Positions 37,045-46,230 of a stretch of 64,000 nucleotides of DNA are shown here, piece after piece. The translations under genes and the position numbers were made by a program. Location: contig NC_016627.1 in assembly GCF_000237085.1 (NCBI RefSeq), positions 2,728,118 through 2,792,117 of the forward strand. Direction: 5' to 3'. The notes beneath the pieces are model-generated. The model was not told the origin of the DNA. It worked only from the letters and a program-made list of their open reading frames with translations, and did not search any database. Each line of letters opens with the position of its first letter. Position 1 is the stretch's first letter. The DNA is from Acetivibrio clariflavus DSM 19732 (GTDB taxonomy: Bacteria; Bacillota; Clostridia; Acetivibrionales; Acetivibrionaceae).

Positions 37045-38739
37045 ATGTCAACAAACAAAAATTTCAAAACCGTATTGACTCTGGTTGGAATAGCACTTAT
37101 TTTATTTGGTGTTATTTACGGCGGCATTTCCCTGACAAAAAATATGGGTAAAAGCCAAAAAGTAATATCTGTTGAAAAAGCTGAGGAAAAATTAGAGAAA
37201 CTTTACAAAAATATAACCGTAAATACGGTTGAAGCCAGAAAAGGATATGTGAATATTTCTCCTCCTGACCTCAAAGAAACTCTTCCGGACATTTCGAAAT
37301 ATCCTCCACAGGTTGAAGCTACCACCGACATTTTTATAGAAATCTTTTCTTCCACTGAAAAATCCGGAGAAAAGAAAGACGGATGGTTGCTTGATGTGGC
37401 CAGAGACTTTAACAAAGCCAATATACAGGTTAATGGTGTACCGGTTTCTGTAAGAATAAGAGGTATAGCATCGGGCTTGGCGACAGACTACATAACTTCC
37501 GGCAAGTACCTTCCTGATGCCTTTACACCTTCCAATGAGCTTTGGGGTGAAATGATCAAAGCAAGCGGTGTGGAAATCAACCTTGTCGAAAAGCGTCTTG
37601 CCGGCAATGTTGCTGGAATTCTTCTTTCCAAAAGTAAACATAATGAACTGCTAAAAAAATACGGAACTATCAACTTAAAAACCATTACTGAAGCTGTAGC
37701 GGCAAATGAAATAGCAATGGGCTATACAAACCCCTTTGCCAGCTCTACCGGAATGAATTTTCTAGTTTCCACCTTAAGTACTTTTGATAGCAAAGATATA
37801 TTGAGCGAAAAAGCCATTGAGGGTTTTGAAAAATTTCAGACAAATATACCTTTCGTAGCATACACTACTTTACAAATGAGAGAATCTGCCCAATCGGGAG
37901 TTCTTGACGGGTTTGTTTTGGAATACCAAACTTTCGAAAATTTACCCGAACTTAAAAAGGATTATATATTTACTCCTTTTGGAGTACGACATGACAGTCC
38001 AATGTACTCCATCGGTTATTTGCCCGAAATTAAAAAGGATATACTCAATAAATTTATAGAGTTTTGCAAATCTTCAAAATATCAACAACTTGCTTCTGAT
38101 TACGGTTTTAACAAATATGACGAATATACCCCTGAAATGGGGCAAATAGATGGTGAATCCATAACAAAAGCCCAAAAATTGTGGAAAGAAAAGAAAGACA
38201 TTAACAATGATATAGTGGCTGTTTTTGTTGCCGATGTATCGGGAAGTATGGCAGGTCAGCCGCTTATGAGGCTGAAACAATCCCTTATAAACGGCTCAAC
38301 ATTTATCAGTCCTGATGCTTCTATAGGACTTGTGTCATATTCCACTGATGTCAATATAAATCTTCCCATTGCAAAATTTGACTTAAATCAAAGGTCTCTT
38401 TTTACAGGTGCCGTAGATGCCTTGTCCGCAAACGGAAATACCGCCACCTTTGATGCAATTATTGTGGCCACTAAAATGCTTTTGGAGGAAAAAGCTAAGA
38501 ACCCCAATGCCAAGTTAATGCTGTTTGTATTAAGCGACGGTAAGACAAATGCCGGGCACTCCCTGAACGATATCAGAAGCGTGATGGAGGCTTTTGCAAT
38601 TCCCATTTATACTATCGGATATAATGCAAATTTAGAAGAACTGGAAGTCTTATCTCAAATAAACGAAGCAGCAAGTATTAATGCCGATACGGAAGATGTT
38701 GTATATCAATTGGGAAGTTTGTTTAATGCCCAAATGTAA
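37045..38739 (+). CDS. Membrane-anchored substrate-binding plus VWA domain protein
   Basis: About 564 residues. An N-terminal membrane helix (VLTLVGIALILFGVIYGGI) without lipobox is followed by an extracellular solute-binding-like domain (~70-360: IFIEIFSSTEKSG, GWLLDVARDFNKANIQVNG, AMGYTNPFASSTGMNFL) and a C-terminal von Willebrand A domain with an intact MIDAS (AVFVADVSGSMAGQPL, the T in NGNTATFDA, and LFVLSDGKTN). Such proteins often occur with TelA/XpaC-type stress proteins. Ligand unknown. ATG 37045 has AAAGG nine bases upstream; the frame opens three codons earlier. Confidence 0.8.
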   Translation: MSTNKNFKTVLTLVGIALILFGVIYGGISLTKNMGKSQKVISVEKAEEKLEKLYKNITVNTVEARKGYVNISPPDLKETLPDISKYPPQVEATTDIFIEIFSSTEKSGEKKDGWLLDVARDFNKANIQVNGVPVSVRIRGIASGLATDYITSGKYLPDAFTPSNELWGEMIKASGVEINLVEKRLAGNVAGILLSKSKHNELLKKYGTINLKTITEAVAANEIAMGYTNPFASSTGMNFLVSTLSTFDSKDILSEKAIEGFEKFQTNIPFVAYTTLQMRESAQSGVLDGFVLEYQTFENLPELKKDYIFTPFGVRHDSPMYSIGYLPEIKKDILNKFIEFCKSSKYQQLASDYGFNKYDEYTPEMGQIDGESITKAQKLWKEKKDINNDIVAVFVADVSGSMAGQPLMRLKQSLINGSTFISPDASIGLVSYSTDVNINLPIAKFDLNQRSLFTGAVDALSANGNTATFDAIIVATKMLLEEKAKNPNAKLMLFVLSDGKTNAGHSLNDIRSVMEAFAIPIYTIGYNANLEELEVLSQINEAASINADTEDVVYQLGSLFNAQM

Positions 38740-38761
38740 TAAAAAATATTCCTTACTTTTA

Positions 38762-38798
38762 AAAATGAGGTATAACCAATTGGTTGTACCTCATTTTC
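38762..38798 (+). terminator. Intrinsic terminator of the VWA module
   Basis: AAAATGAGGTA and TACCTCATTTT enclose an inner AACCAATTGGTT palindrome, 22 bases after the stop codon. Confidence 0.8.
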
Positions 38799-38799
38799 A

Positions 38800-39090
38800 T
38801 TTCAATACTGCACCTTCACCAAAATAACTGCTCATAAACTTACCTCTTTTTGATGATTTTCAAATTCTTTCTTACTTTAGAACTGTTCCCCTTTCACTAT
38901 AAGATTCGCAATTCTTGTTTTTATCTAAATTTGCTTCTTGCCTTTCTCGTCTTTTATTTTTTTGCACTCTCCAAAGCCTCTTCGTAATTCTCAAAAATTT
39001 TTCATAACTTTAATCTTCAATACATCGATCAATCGTTTCCATTAACTATACAAATAGCTTTTCAGCTTTAATGACCTCAATATTATTAGT
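38800..39090. other. Intergenic region with a coding-like relic
   Basis: No intact gene. On the minus strand ~38955-39000 reads IFENYEEALESAKK-stop, which looks like the end of a small protein; the upstream frame is broken at an A5T5 run. Too short to name. Confidence 0.35.
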
Positions 39091-39459
39091 TCAATGTGCC
39101 AATAAAAAAAAACACCCACCTGGGTAGCTAATAGTAACTTTTTTAAACCTCGACAGTATAGGACCCATAAAAATAATTGAAGATCTCATTTCCACTGCGA
39201 GATCTTCCGGTATATCAGTGCTGTTTATCGTTGAAGAATCTACGGTAACCGTATCCCCTTCAAAGCTAACTTTGCACCCGATTTTCTTCAAGATCTCCAG
39301 CATTATTTGAACATCACTTAACCTCGGACAATTCTTTATTCTGCTTACACCACCGTTTAAAACAGTAGCAGCCAGTATGGGCAATACAGCATTTTTAGCA
39401 CCTTCAACCGTTATTTCGCCTTTCAGTTTCTGCCCGCCCGTAACAACCAGTTTACTCAT
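39091..39459 (-). pseudogene. murA: Truncated MurA (N-terminal ~122 residues only)
   Basis: Begins MSKLVVTGGQKLKGEITVEG and follows UDP-GlcNAc enolpyruvyl transferase through GAKNAVLPILAATVL to FKKVTISYPGGC near residue 117, which in intact MurA leads to the catalytic loop; complete MurA is ~420 residues. Here six unrelated residues and a stop follow. The cut coincides with ACCC-AGGT-GGGT followed by T9, so the end may terminate transcription. It has GGAGGTG five bases upstream of ATG 39459 and a TATAAT box (~39523), so expression signals persist. An intact murA must lie elsewhere. It lies where murA sits in related dcw clusters, downstream of murG. Confidence 0.85.
39105..39126 (-). terminator. 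Terminator-like hairpin at the murA break point
   Basis: Minus strand: ACCC, loop AGGT, GGGT, G, then nine T. It lies within the last codons of the truncated murA frame. Confidence 0.5.
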
Positions 39460-39811
39460 ATTTACACCTCCACACAAATCGGTGGCTATATCCTATTCAA
39501 TTAATTTAAGTTGTGTATTATATTAATATCTTATGCTGGGTTTACAAAAGTGTTACTTTATTGACTTATTTCGGTAGACAATCTTTTTCAGCTTGATTTC
39601 ACTTATTCTGTTTCATTGCCTGCTCTTTTTAAAACAACTTAACTTTTGAACAATAAAAGATAAAAAAAGCTTAAAATCCAATATAGCAGAATTCTTGAAA
39701 TTAATGGGTCAGAAAGTCACAAAAAAATATGTAAATACTTAACAATTAATTTTTATAAATAAAATAAAAAACACTTTCCGTTAAATTAAAACCCAAATAA
39801 AAAATAAAAGG
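39460..39811. other. murA fragment-murG gap
   Basis: AT-rich. Contains a TATAAT box (minus strand, near 39523) with a weak -35 (TTGTAA, 19 bases upstream) for the murA fragment. No ORF supported. Confidence 0.4.
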
Positions 39812-39834
39812 AAATCCTATCGGAATCTCCTCTC
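39812..39834 (-). terminator. Intrinsic terminator after murG
   Basis: Minus strand GGAGATTCC, loop, GGATTTCC with one bulge, followed by TTTTATTTTTT, about 40 bases past the murG stop. It ends the dcw transcript before the murA fragment. Confidence 0.65.
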
Positions 39835-39872
39835 GCTTTTAATTATCCTATTCAAAATAACAAAGCATACTT

Positions 39873-40970
39873 TCAAACTTTAAGCAATTCCTCGATAATA
39901 CCGTATATCTTTTCACTGGCATTTGTAATTCCCATCTTTTTTGAGTTTTCAGCCATACTCTTAAGCTTATTTCTATCCCTCAGCAAATTGCTTACCTGCT
40001 CATAAAAAATACTGTGATTTAGTTTTTTTTCCAATATAACAATAGCTGCCCCCTGCTTCTCGAGAGCTCTTGCATTGTACTCCTGGTGATTTGCCGTTAC
40101 ATAAGGTGAGGGTATCAGAATTGAAGGAACACCCAAAGCTGTCAATTCACTTAAAGTAATTGCCCCGGCTCTGCACACCACCAGATCCGCTGCCGCCATC
40201 ACATCCGCCATATTATAGATATACGGAACCACCTTTATATATTGGGAATTAAAATTACCAAGCCTTTTAACTATTTTGTCATACTGAGCTTCTCCGGTAG
40301 CAAACAGCAAATGAAAATCCTTCTCGTCTTTATGTTGTGAAATAAACTCGCACACTGTGTTGTTTATCGGTTCCGCCCCCCGGCTGCCTCCAAAAACCAC
40401 TACAAAGGTTTTATCTTTTTCAATCTGAAGTTTTTCTCTTGCCGCTTTCCTGTCTGTATTAAGCAGTTCACCACGTATTGGGTTCCCTGTGAAAACAACC
40501 TTTTTTTTGTTTTTGAAAAACTTTTCCGACTCCTTAAAGCTTATAGCTACCCTGTCAACAAATCGGGAAAGCAACTTATTTGTGACACCTGGAAAAGCAT
40601 TCTGCTCATGTATCAATGTAGGTATTCCCATTCTTGCAGCATTAAAAACCACCGGGCCGCATACATACCCCCCGGTTCCGATAACTATATCGGGTTTAAA
40701 CTGTTTTATTACACTTCTTGCCTCATGTAATCCTTGAAACAACTCTTTTATGGCTACTAAAGTATCAAGAGACAGTTTTCTTTTAAAACCTCTTACTTTT
40801 ATAAGTTTAAGCTCAAAATTCTCTCTTGGAACCAGCTTAGTTTCAAGACCTTTTTGGGTTCCTACAAACAATATTTCACAATCGGGATTTTTACTTTTTA
40901 TGTACTTTGCAATTGCAATTCCCGGGTTTATGTGTCCCGCTGTACCTCCCCCGCTGATTAAAACCTTCAA
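39873..40970 (-). CDS. murG: UDP-GlcNAc:undecaprenyl-PP-MurNAc-pentapeptide GlcNAc transferase
   Basis: 365 residues, full length. Makes lipid II from lipid I at the inner membrane face. Motifs: GGGTAGHINPGIAIA at residues 8-22, IGTGGYVCGPVV, HEQNAFPGVTN, VFGGSRGAEPIN and VVCRAGAITLSELTALGVPSILIPSP (donor site). Start is TTG 40970 with GAGGTG eight bases upstream. Follows ftsW by 12 bases. Confidence 0.97.
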   Translation of the reverse strand: MKVLISGGGTAGHINPGIAIAKYIKSKNPDCEILFVGTQKGLETKLVPRENFELKLIKVRGFKRKLSLDTLVAIKELFQGLHEARSVIKQFKPDIVIGTGGYVCGPVVFNAARMGIPTLIHEQNAFPGVTNKLLSRFVDRVAISFKESEKFFKNKKKVVFTGNPIRGELLNTDRKAAREKLQIEKDKTFVVVFGGSRGAEPINNTVCEFISQHKDEKDFHLLFATGEAQYDKIVKRLGNFNSQYIKVVPYIYNMADVMAAADLVVCRAGAITLSELTALGVPSILIPSPYVTANHQEYNARALEKQGAAIVILEKKLNHSIFYEQVSNLLRDRNKLKSMAENSKKMGITNASEKIYGIIEELLKV

Positions 40971-40982
40971 AACAATCTCACC

Positions 40983-42092
40983 TCAAATTCTATCATAGTT
41001 GGCATATCTCGAAATATTAAGAAGTATTCCTATTCCACTCATCAAAAATACCAGTGACGTTCCGCCATGGCTAAATAGAGGCAAAGGCATTCCCGTAACA
41101 GGCATTGAAGAAGTAACCACTGCAACATTTATAATAACCTGTATAGCTACAAGAGAAGTAATCCCTATAGCAACCAGACTGCCAAAAACATCGGGAGCAT
41201 TCACTGCTATTTTTACACCTCTCCAAATAAACACAAGAAACAGCAAGAGAACAGCTACAACTCCAATAAATCCCATTTCTTCTGCCAGAATTGAAAAAAT
41301 AAAATCGTTATACGGTTCCGGTATATAGAGAAACTTCTGCATACTCTTTCCCAATCCCCTGCCGAACAGTCCACCGGACCCTATGGCATATAGAGACTGA
41401 ACAACCTGATAGCCATCGCCTTGCATGTCTTTAAAGGGATCAAGAAATGATACCAACCTTCTTAACCTATAAGGAGAAAAAATTATCAACGCTACCAAAC
41501 CAGGTATCGCTGGAACCGCCAACAGCATAAAATGACTTATCTTAGCTCCTGCTGCAAACAGAATTATACAAGCCACACCAAATATAACAATAGTACTACT
41601 AAGGTGAGGCTCTAAAAGGAGAAGCACACCAAAAATTCCCAAAATCAAAAGGTAAGGTAAAAAGCCTTTAAAAAAGGAATTTAGTTCATTCTTTCTTTTG
41701 GAAAGGCTATAGGAAAAGAACAGTATAACAGATAACTTTGCTATTTCTGATGGTTGGAAATTCAAAGGTCCAATGTAGATCCATCTTCTTGCACCTTTTA
41801 CTACCGTTCCGAATAAAAGCACAAATATAAGAAGTACAATACTTCCCACTAAAAAAACTGGAGACCACTTACCAAGTGTCCTATAGTCAATATTCATGGT
41901 AACAAACATTGCAAGAAAAGCCAAAGGCAAAAACATTAACTGTTTCTTTATAAAATAGTAAGTATCGCCCATATTATTACTAGCATGAGGTGCACCAGCA
42001 CTGAAAACCATTATAGTCCCCAAACACAGCAGTATCAGCACTGTCATAAATAACAGAAAGTCAAAAGGTTTTTTCGATGTATTTGAAGCCAT
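40983..42092 (-). CDS. ftsW: FtsW/SpoVE-family peptidoglycan polymerase (SEDS)
   Basis: About 369 residues with ~10 membrane helices. SEDS glycosyltransferase that polymerises lipid II with a partner PBP. Conserved FQPSEIAKLSVILFFSY, the catalytic-Asp region (PFKDMQGDGYQ and the following GSGGLFGRGLG), LAEEMGFIG and SMPVTGMPLPLFSHGGTSL are present. In sporulating species this dcw position holds FtsW or SpoVE, which cannot be separated here. ATG 42092 has AAGGGGG five bases upstream; an earlier ATG (42128) has none. Confidence 0.93.
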   Translation of the reverse strand: MASNTSKKPFDFLLFMTVLILLCLGTIMVFSAGAPHASNNMGDTYYFIKKQLMFLPLAFLAMFVTMNIDYRTLGKWSPVFLVGSIVLLIFVLLFGTVVKGARRWIYIGPLNFQPSEIAKLSVILFFSYSLSKRKNELNSFFKGFLPYLLILGIFGVLLLLEPHLSSTIVIFGVACIILFAAGAKISHFMLLAVPAIPGLVALIIFSPYRLRRLVSFLDPFKDMQGDGYQVVQSLYAIGSGGLFGRGLGKSMQKFLYIPEPYNDFIFSILAEEMGFIGVVAVLLLFLVFIWRGVKIAVNAPDVFGSLVAIGITSLVAIQVIINVAVVTSSMPVTGMPLPLFSHGGTSLVFLMSGIGILLNISRYANYDRI

Positions 42093-42194
42093 AACTTCCC
42101 CCTTTTTAGCCTTAAGCCATCTTTTCATTCGATATGACCGGCTAAAAAATTATTTTTATTATTATTAACAATATCAAATTAAGGTATTGTTATT

Positions 42195-43187
42195 CTAGTA
42201 GAACTTTATTCCAAGAGCCAACAAACTGACAATACTTAAAATCAATGTAATAGTCCAAAATACATATACAACTTTTACTTCCTTCCATCCTGAAAGCTCA
42301 AAGTGGTGATGTATCGGTGCCATCTTAAAAACTCTTTTTCCGGTAAGCTTGAAACTTGCCACCTGAATAATAACCGACAGTGCTTCAACAACGTATATTG
42401 CTCCCGCAACAAACAGTATCAAAGGCAATTTCATTACTATGGCAATCGCACCAACAGCTCCGCCAAGTGCCAATGAGCCCATATCGCCCATAAACACTTT
42501 TGCCGGATGAGCATTGTAAGCTAAAAATGCAAGGCAGCCTCCGGAAAGTATTGAACTGAAAATTTTTATGTACTCCCACTCACTTCTTGTCATGGCAACT
42601 ACAGAAAAGAAAAGAGTTACAATAAGTGTGATACCTGCACATAAGCCGTCCAACCCATCGGTAATATTAACTGCATTTGTAGATGCAATAAGCACTAATA
42701 CGGTAAAAGGTATAAAAAACCATGCCAAATCTATTGTCTTTTCCATCCCAAGTAAAGGAATTATTATATCAGTACCTATCCCTGACCTTGACACATAAAA
42801 CGAAAAGACAACAGCTACGAGGAGAAGTCCCAACATCTTTTGGTTCCAGTAAAGTCCATCTTTTCTCTTTTTCACCACTTTAATAAAATCATCTATAAAG
42901 CCAACTAATCCAAAACCAATTGTGACCAGTGCAACGGGCAATATTTGTCTGTCATATCTGGCATAAAAAAGTGACAATACAATCATGGGAACTAAAAAAA
43001 TAAATCCCCCCATGGTTGGTGTCCCTGTCTTTTTTAAATGGGACTGCGGCCCGTCATCTCTAACAGTCTGGCCAAACTTCAATTTGGTCAGAAATGGAAT
43101 AAAAACAGGTCCCATAGCCAGTGTAAGAAAAAAACTCACTATAAACATCAACACATGTGCAGATATATTAAAAGGTAAATTGCTCAA
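42195..43187 (-). CDS. mraY: Phospho-MurNAc-pentapeptide transferase
   Basis: 330 residues, ten membrane helices. Makes lipid I from UDP-MurNAc-pentapeptide and undecaprenyl phosphate. Motifs: KKTGTPTMGG, GFIDDFIKVVKKRKDGL, NAVNITDGLDGL and the HHH motif in MAPIHHHFELSGW. Start is TTG 43187 with GGGGGGAG seven bases upstream. The next gene is ftsW after 102 bases: murD, often found here, is missing. Confidence 0.97.
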   Translation of the reverse strand: MSNLPFNISAHVLMFIVSFFLTLAMGPVFIPFLTKLKFGQTVRDDGPQSHLKKTGTPTMGGFIFLVPMIVLSLFYARYDRQILPVALVTIGFGLVGFIDDFIKVVKKRKDGLYWNQKMLGLLLVAVVFSFYVSRSGIGTDIIIPLLGMEKTIDLAWFFIPFTVLVLIASTNAVNITDGLDGLCAGITLIVTLFFSVVAMTRSEWEYIKIFSSILSGGCLAFLAYNAHPAKVFMGDMGSLALGGAVGAIAIVMKLPLILFVAGAIYVVEALSVIIQVASFKLTGKRVFKMAPIHHHFELSGWKEVKVVYVFWTITLILSIVSLLALGIKFY

Positions 43188-43261
43188 ATTTTATCTCCCC
43201 CCAATAAAAATTACCTGGGTAATTAATGTATATTTTATAAAGCCAAATAAACTTTACACTT

Positions 43262-44644
43262 CTACAACTCAGTTGTCAATAGATTAACTATTTCCTCCAT
43301 TTTCATTCCCCGAGAACCCTTCACCACCAACACATCTCCCGGTTTGACAAAATCAATCAGAAATTTTCCGGCTTCAGCGTTGTCTTCAAAATGCAACACT
43401 CTATCCTTTTCCATTCCGGCTTCAATAGCACCTTCCAAAATATCCTTGCTCTTTTTCCCTACAGTAAAAATATAACTTACTTCTTTCATAGCAGCATATT
43501 TACCTATATCTCTATGAGCTTTTACAGATATATCGCCAAGTTCAAGCATATCGCCCAAAATCGCAATAGTTCTGTTATTACTGTTTGCAACATCCTTAAG
43601 TACATTTATTGCTACTTCCATAGATTGCGGACTTGCATTATAAGCATCATTTATAATCTTTATTCCATTTAAATCAATTATATTCAATCGCATCTTTCCG
43701 GGTAAAAACTCACCGATACCTTTTATAATATCCTCTACAGGAATATTTAACTCAACTCCTACAGCAATAGCTGCAAGGGCATTGTGCATATTATGTATAC
43801 CCGGTGCAGGAACATGTACCTTGTAATCTTTATATCCGATAGTAATTTCAAAGCTTGTGCCCATTTCACCCTGGGAACTTATATTGTATGCTTGGTAATC
43901 CAGACCGTCTTCCATTCCGTAAAACACAGTTCTATGCTTAAGAAGACCTTTAAGACCGCTGAGTAAATTATCATCTCCATTTAGTATTACCAGACCATTG
44001 TCTTTTAATCCCTCTAAAATCTCCATTTTTGCTCTGAGAATATTCTGTCTCGATCCAAGCTTTTCTATATGGGATAATCCTATATTGGTTATAATGGCTA
44101 TATCGGGCCTGACAATGGAAGTAAGCCGGCTTATCTCTCCAAGACCGCTCATTCCCATCTCAACCACAGCAGCTTCATGGTATGATTCCAGATTAAAAAC
44201 AGTAAGCGGGACCCCTATTTCATTGTTGAAATTCCCTTGGGTTCTAAGTACATTATATTTCTGGCTCAAAACACTATATACCATGTCTTTTGTACTGGTC
44301 TTGCCCACACTGCCTGTAATTCCGACAAAGGGAATGTCAAACTTTTGTCTGTAGTAGGCAGCCAACTTTCTCAATGCCGCAAGGGTATCCTCCACTTTTA
44401 TAACAATTTTACCGTCAACTCCGGACATATCCCTATGAGTTAAACAGCCGGCTGCACCCTTTTCAAAGGAAGACAAAATATAATCATGCCCGTCAAATTT
44501 TTCACCTACCAGCGGTATAAAGAAGTCTCCATTTTTCACTACTCTTGAATCGGTTGTAATATTTGAAAATTCAGCTTCCAAACTTCCGGAGAGCAGCTTT
44601 CCGTCTACTGCTTTTACTATTTCTTTACATTTTAATATCTCCAT
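43262..44644 (-). CDS. murF: UDP-MurNAc-tripeptide:D-Ala-D-Ala ligase
   Basis: 460 residues. ATP-dependent ligase adding D-Ala-D-Ala. P-loop GITGSVGKTSTKDMVYSVL near residue 112, FNNEIGVPLTVFNL, EMGMSGLGEI, the central-domain INDAYNASPQSM, and C-terminal VLVVKGSRGMKMEEIV. GGAGG precedes ATG 44644. Lies between murE and mraY. Confidence 0.96.
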   Translation of the reverse strand: MEILKCKEIVKAVDGKLLSGSLEAEFSNITTDSRVVKNGDFFIPLVGEKFDGHDYILSSFEKGAAGCLTHRDMSGVDGKIVIKVEDTLAALRKLAAYYRQKFDIPFVGITGSVGKTSTKDMVYSVLSQKYNVLRTQGNFNNEIGVPLTVFNLESYHEAAVVEMGMSGLGEISRLTSIVRPDIAIITNIGLSHIEKLGSRQNILRAKMEILEGLKDNGLVILNGDDNLLSGLKGLLKHRTVFYGMEDGLDYQAYNISSQGEMGTSFEITIGYKDYKVHVPAPGIHNMHNALAAIAVGVELNIPVEDIIKGIGEFLPGKMRLNIIDLNGIKIINDAYNASPQSMEVAINVLKDVANSNNRTIAILGDMLELGDISVKAHRDIGKYAAMKEVSYIFTVGKKSKDILEGAIEAGMEKDRVLHFEDNAEAGKFLIDFVKPGDVLVVKGSRGMKMEEIVNLLTTEL

Positions 44645-44694
44645 TGTTTTCCTCCACGATGCCTGTATTCAAAATACTTTTTATTTCTGTTACA

Positions 44695-46149
44695 CTAAGC
44701 GTTCAAATTCATTTCTGCAAGTATTTCCCTTACAACTTCCCTTTCATCAAAGTGTATTGTTTTGTCGTTCAGCATTATGTAAGTCTCATGACCTTTTCCT
44801 GCAAGAACAATTATATCTTTGGGTTTAGCTATTTGCATGGCATACTTAATTGCTTCTCTTCTGTCTACAATTGTTATATATGCTGCATTAGTCTTTTTAA
44901 TTCCTTCTTCTATATCTCTTATTATTGCAGAAGGGTCTTCAGTTCTCGGGTTATCCGAGGTAATTACGGTAAAATCCGCATATTTGCCCGATATTTCTCC
45001 CATAATGGGCCTCTTGGTTTTGTCCCTGTCTCCACCGCAGCCAAATACACTTATAACTCTTGCCGGTGCATAACCTTTTACTGTGGTAAGGATATTTTCC
45101 AGGCTGTCGGGAGAATGGGCATAGTCAATAATAATTGTATAATCGGTTCCTGTAGGAACTACCTCTGCTCTTCCCGGTACCGTTACATTTTTCAAACCTT
45201 CTTTAATATACTCGAGGGGAATTCCCATTAATGCACAGCTTCCAATAGCGGCAAGGGCATTGTATACGCTGAATTTACCGGGAATGTTTACATGTATTTC
45301 TCCGTTAAACCAAGGTGTGTGAACTTTGAATTCAACACTATCCTGTTTTTTTACAATATCAGTGGCTTTTATGTCGGCATCATTGTCAATGCCAAAGGTA
45401 TATACCTCACACTCTGCGTTTTCCACCACCTGTCTCCCATATTCACTGTCAATATTTACAAGCCCCTTTTTACACATTTTAAACAATTTGATTTTAGCTG
45501 CCAAGTAGTTCTCAAAAGTTTTATGAAAATCCAAATGGTCCCTTGATAAATTGGTAAATACTCCTATATCAAATTCACTGCAGCTTACCCGGTGGAGTTC
45601 TAACGCATGGGAGGATACCTCCATTACTACACCGTCCACCTTCTTTTCCACCATTTCTCCAAAAAGTTCCTGGAGATCAAGGCTCTCGGGAGTAGTTCTG
45701 TCGGTCGGAAGGACTTCATCGCCTATTTTATTGCATATGGTTCCTATAAGTCCAGTCTTATGTCCATATACATCAAGTATGGATTTAATCATGTATGTGG
45801 TTGTTGTCTTCCCCTTTGTGCCTGTTACTCCCACCAGTTTGAACTTGCTTGAAGGATGGTTATAAAAAACGTCAGCAACACTTGCCAAAGCGTATCTTGT
45901 ATCCTTAACTCTTACAACGGTTATACCTTCAGGTGCTTCAACTTCCCTTTGAACCAAAAGAGCTTTTGTACCGTTTTCTACTGCCTGAGGTATAAATTTA
46001 TGTCCGTCTGCCTTGAAACCTTCAATGCACACAAAAAGCGAACCGTTTTTAGTTTTTCTTGAATCATAGGCAATACTATCAATTTCCAGGTCCAAATCTC
46101 CTGTCACATCAAGTATTTCTAAGTTTTTAATTAAGTCTTTCAGTTTCAT
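44695..46149 (-). CDS. murE: UDP-MurNAc-Ala-Glu:meso-diaminopimelate ligase
   Basis: 484 residues. P-loop GVTGTKGKTTTTYMIKSIL near residue 110, EVSSHALELHR, FTNLSRDHLDFH, and SDNPRTEDPSAIIRDI near 405: DNPR marks selection of meso-diaminopimelate rather than lysine, which agrees with the dapA/dapB genes in this window. AGGAGG lies nine bases before ATG 46149; the frame opens 12 codons earlier without a site. Confidence 0.96.
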   Translation of the reverse strand: MKLKDLIKNLEILDVTGDLDLEIDSIAYDSRKTKNGSLFVCIEGFKADGHKFIPQAVENGTKALLVQREVEAPEGITVVRVKDTRYALASVADVFYNHPSSKFKLVGVTGTKGKTTTTYMIKSILDVYGHKTGLIGTICNKIGDEVLPTDRTTPESLDLQELFGEMVEKKVDGVVMEVSSHALELHRVSCSEFDIGVFTNLSRDHLDFHKTFENYLAAKIKLFKMCKKGLVNIDSEYGRQVVENAECEVYTFGIDNDADIKATDIVKKQDSVEFKVHTPWFNGEIHVNIPGKFSVYNALAAIGSCALMGIPLEYIKEGLKNVTVPGRAEVVPTGTDYTIIIDYAHSPDSLENILTTVKGYAPARVISVFGCGGDRDKTKRPIMGEISGKYADFTVITSDNPRTEDPSAIIRDIEEGIKKTNAAYITIVDRREAIKYAMQIAKPKDIIVLAGKGHETYIMLNDKTIHFDEREVVREILAEMNLNA

Positions 46150-46230
46150 TGAAAAATTCCTCCTATCCTGCCATATAAAAGTCAAAGGCTTTTAAATTTA
46201 TCCTTTTGACTTTTACAATCATTATAAGTA

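Noticed and set aside
44563-45231. A 222-codon frame antisense to murE
   Set aside because: Antisense to an intact conserved gene; Cys/Phe/Ser-rich composition and no ribosome site.
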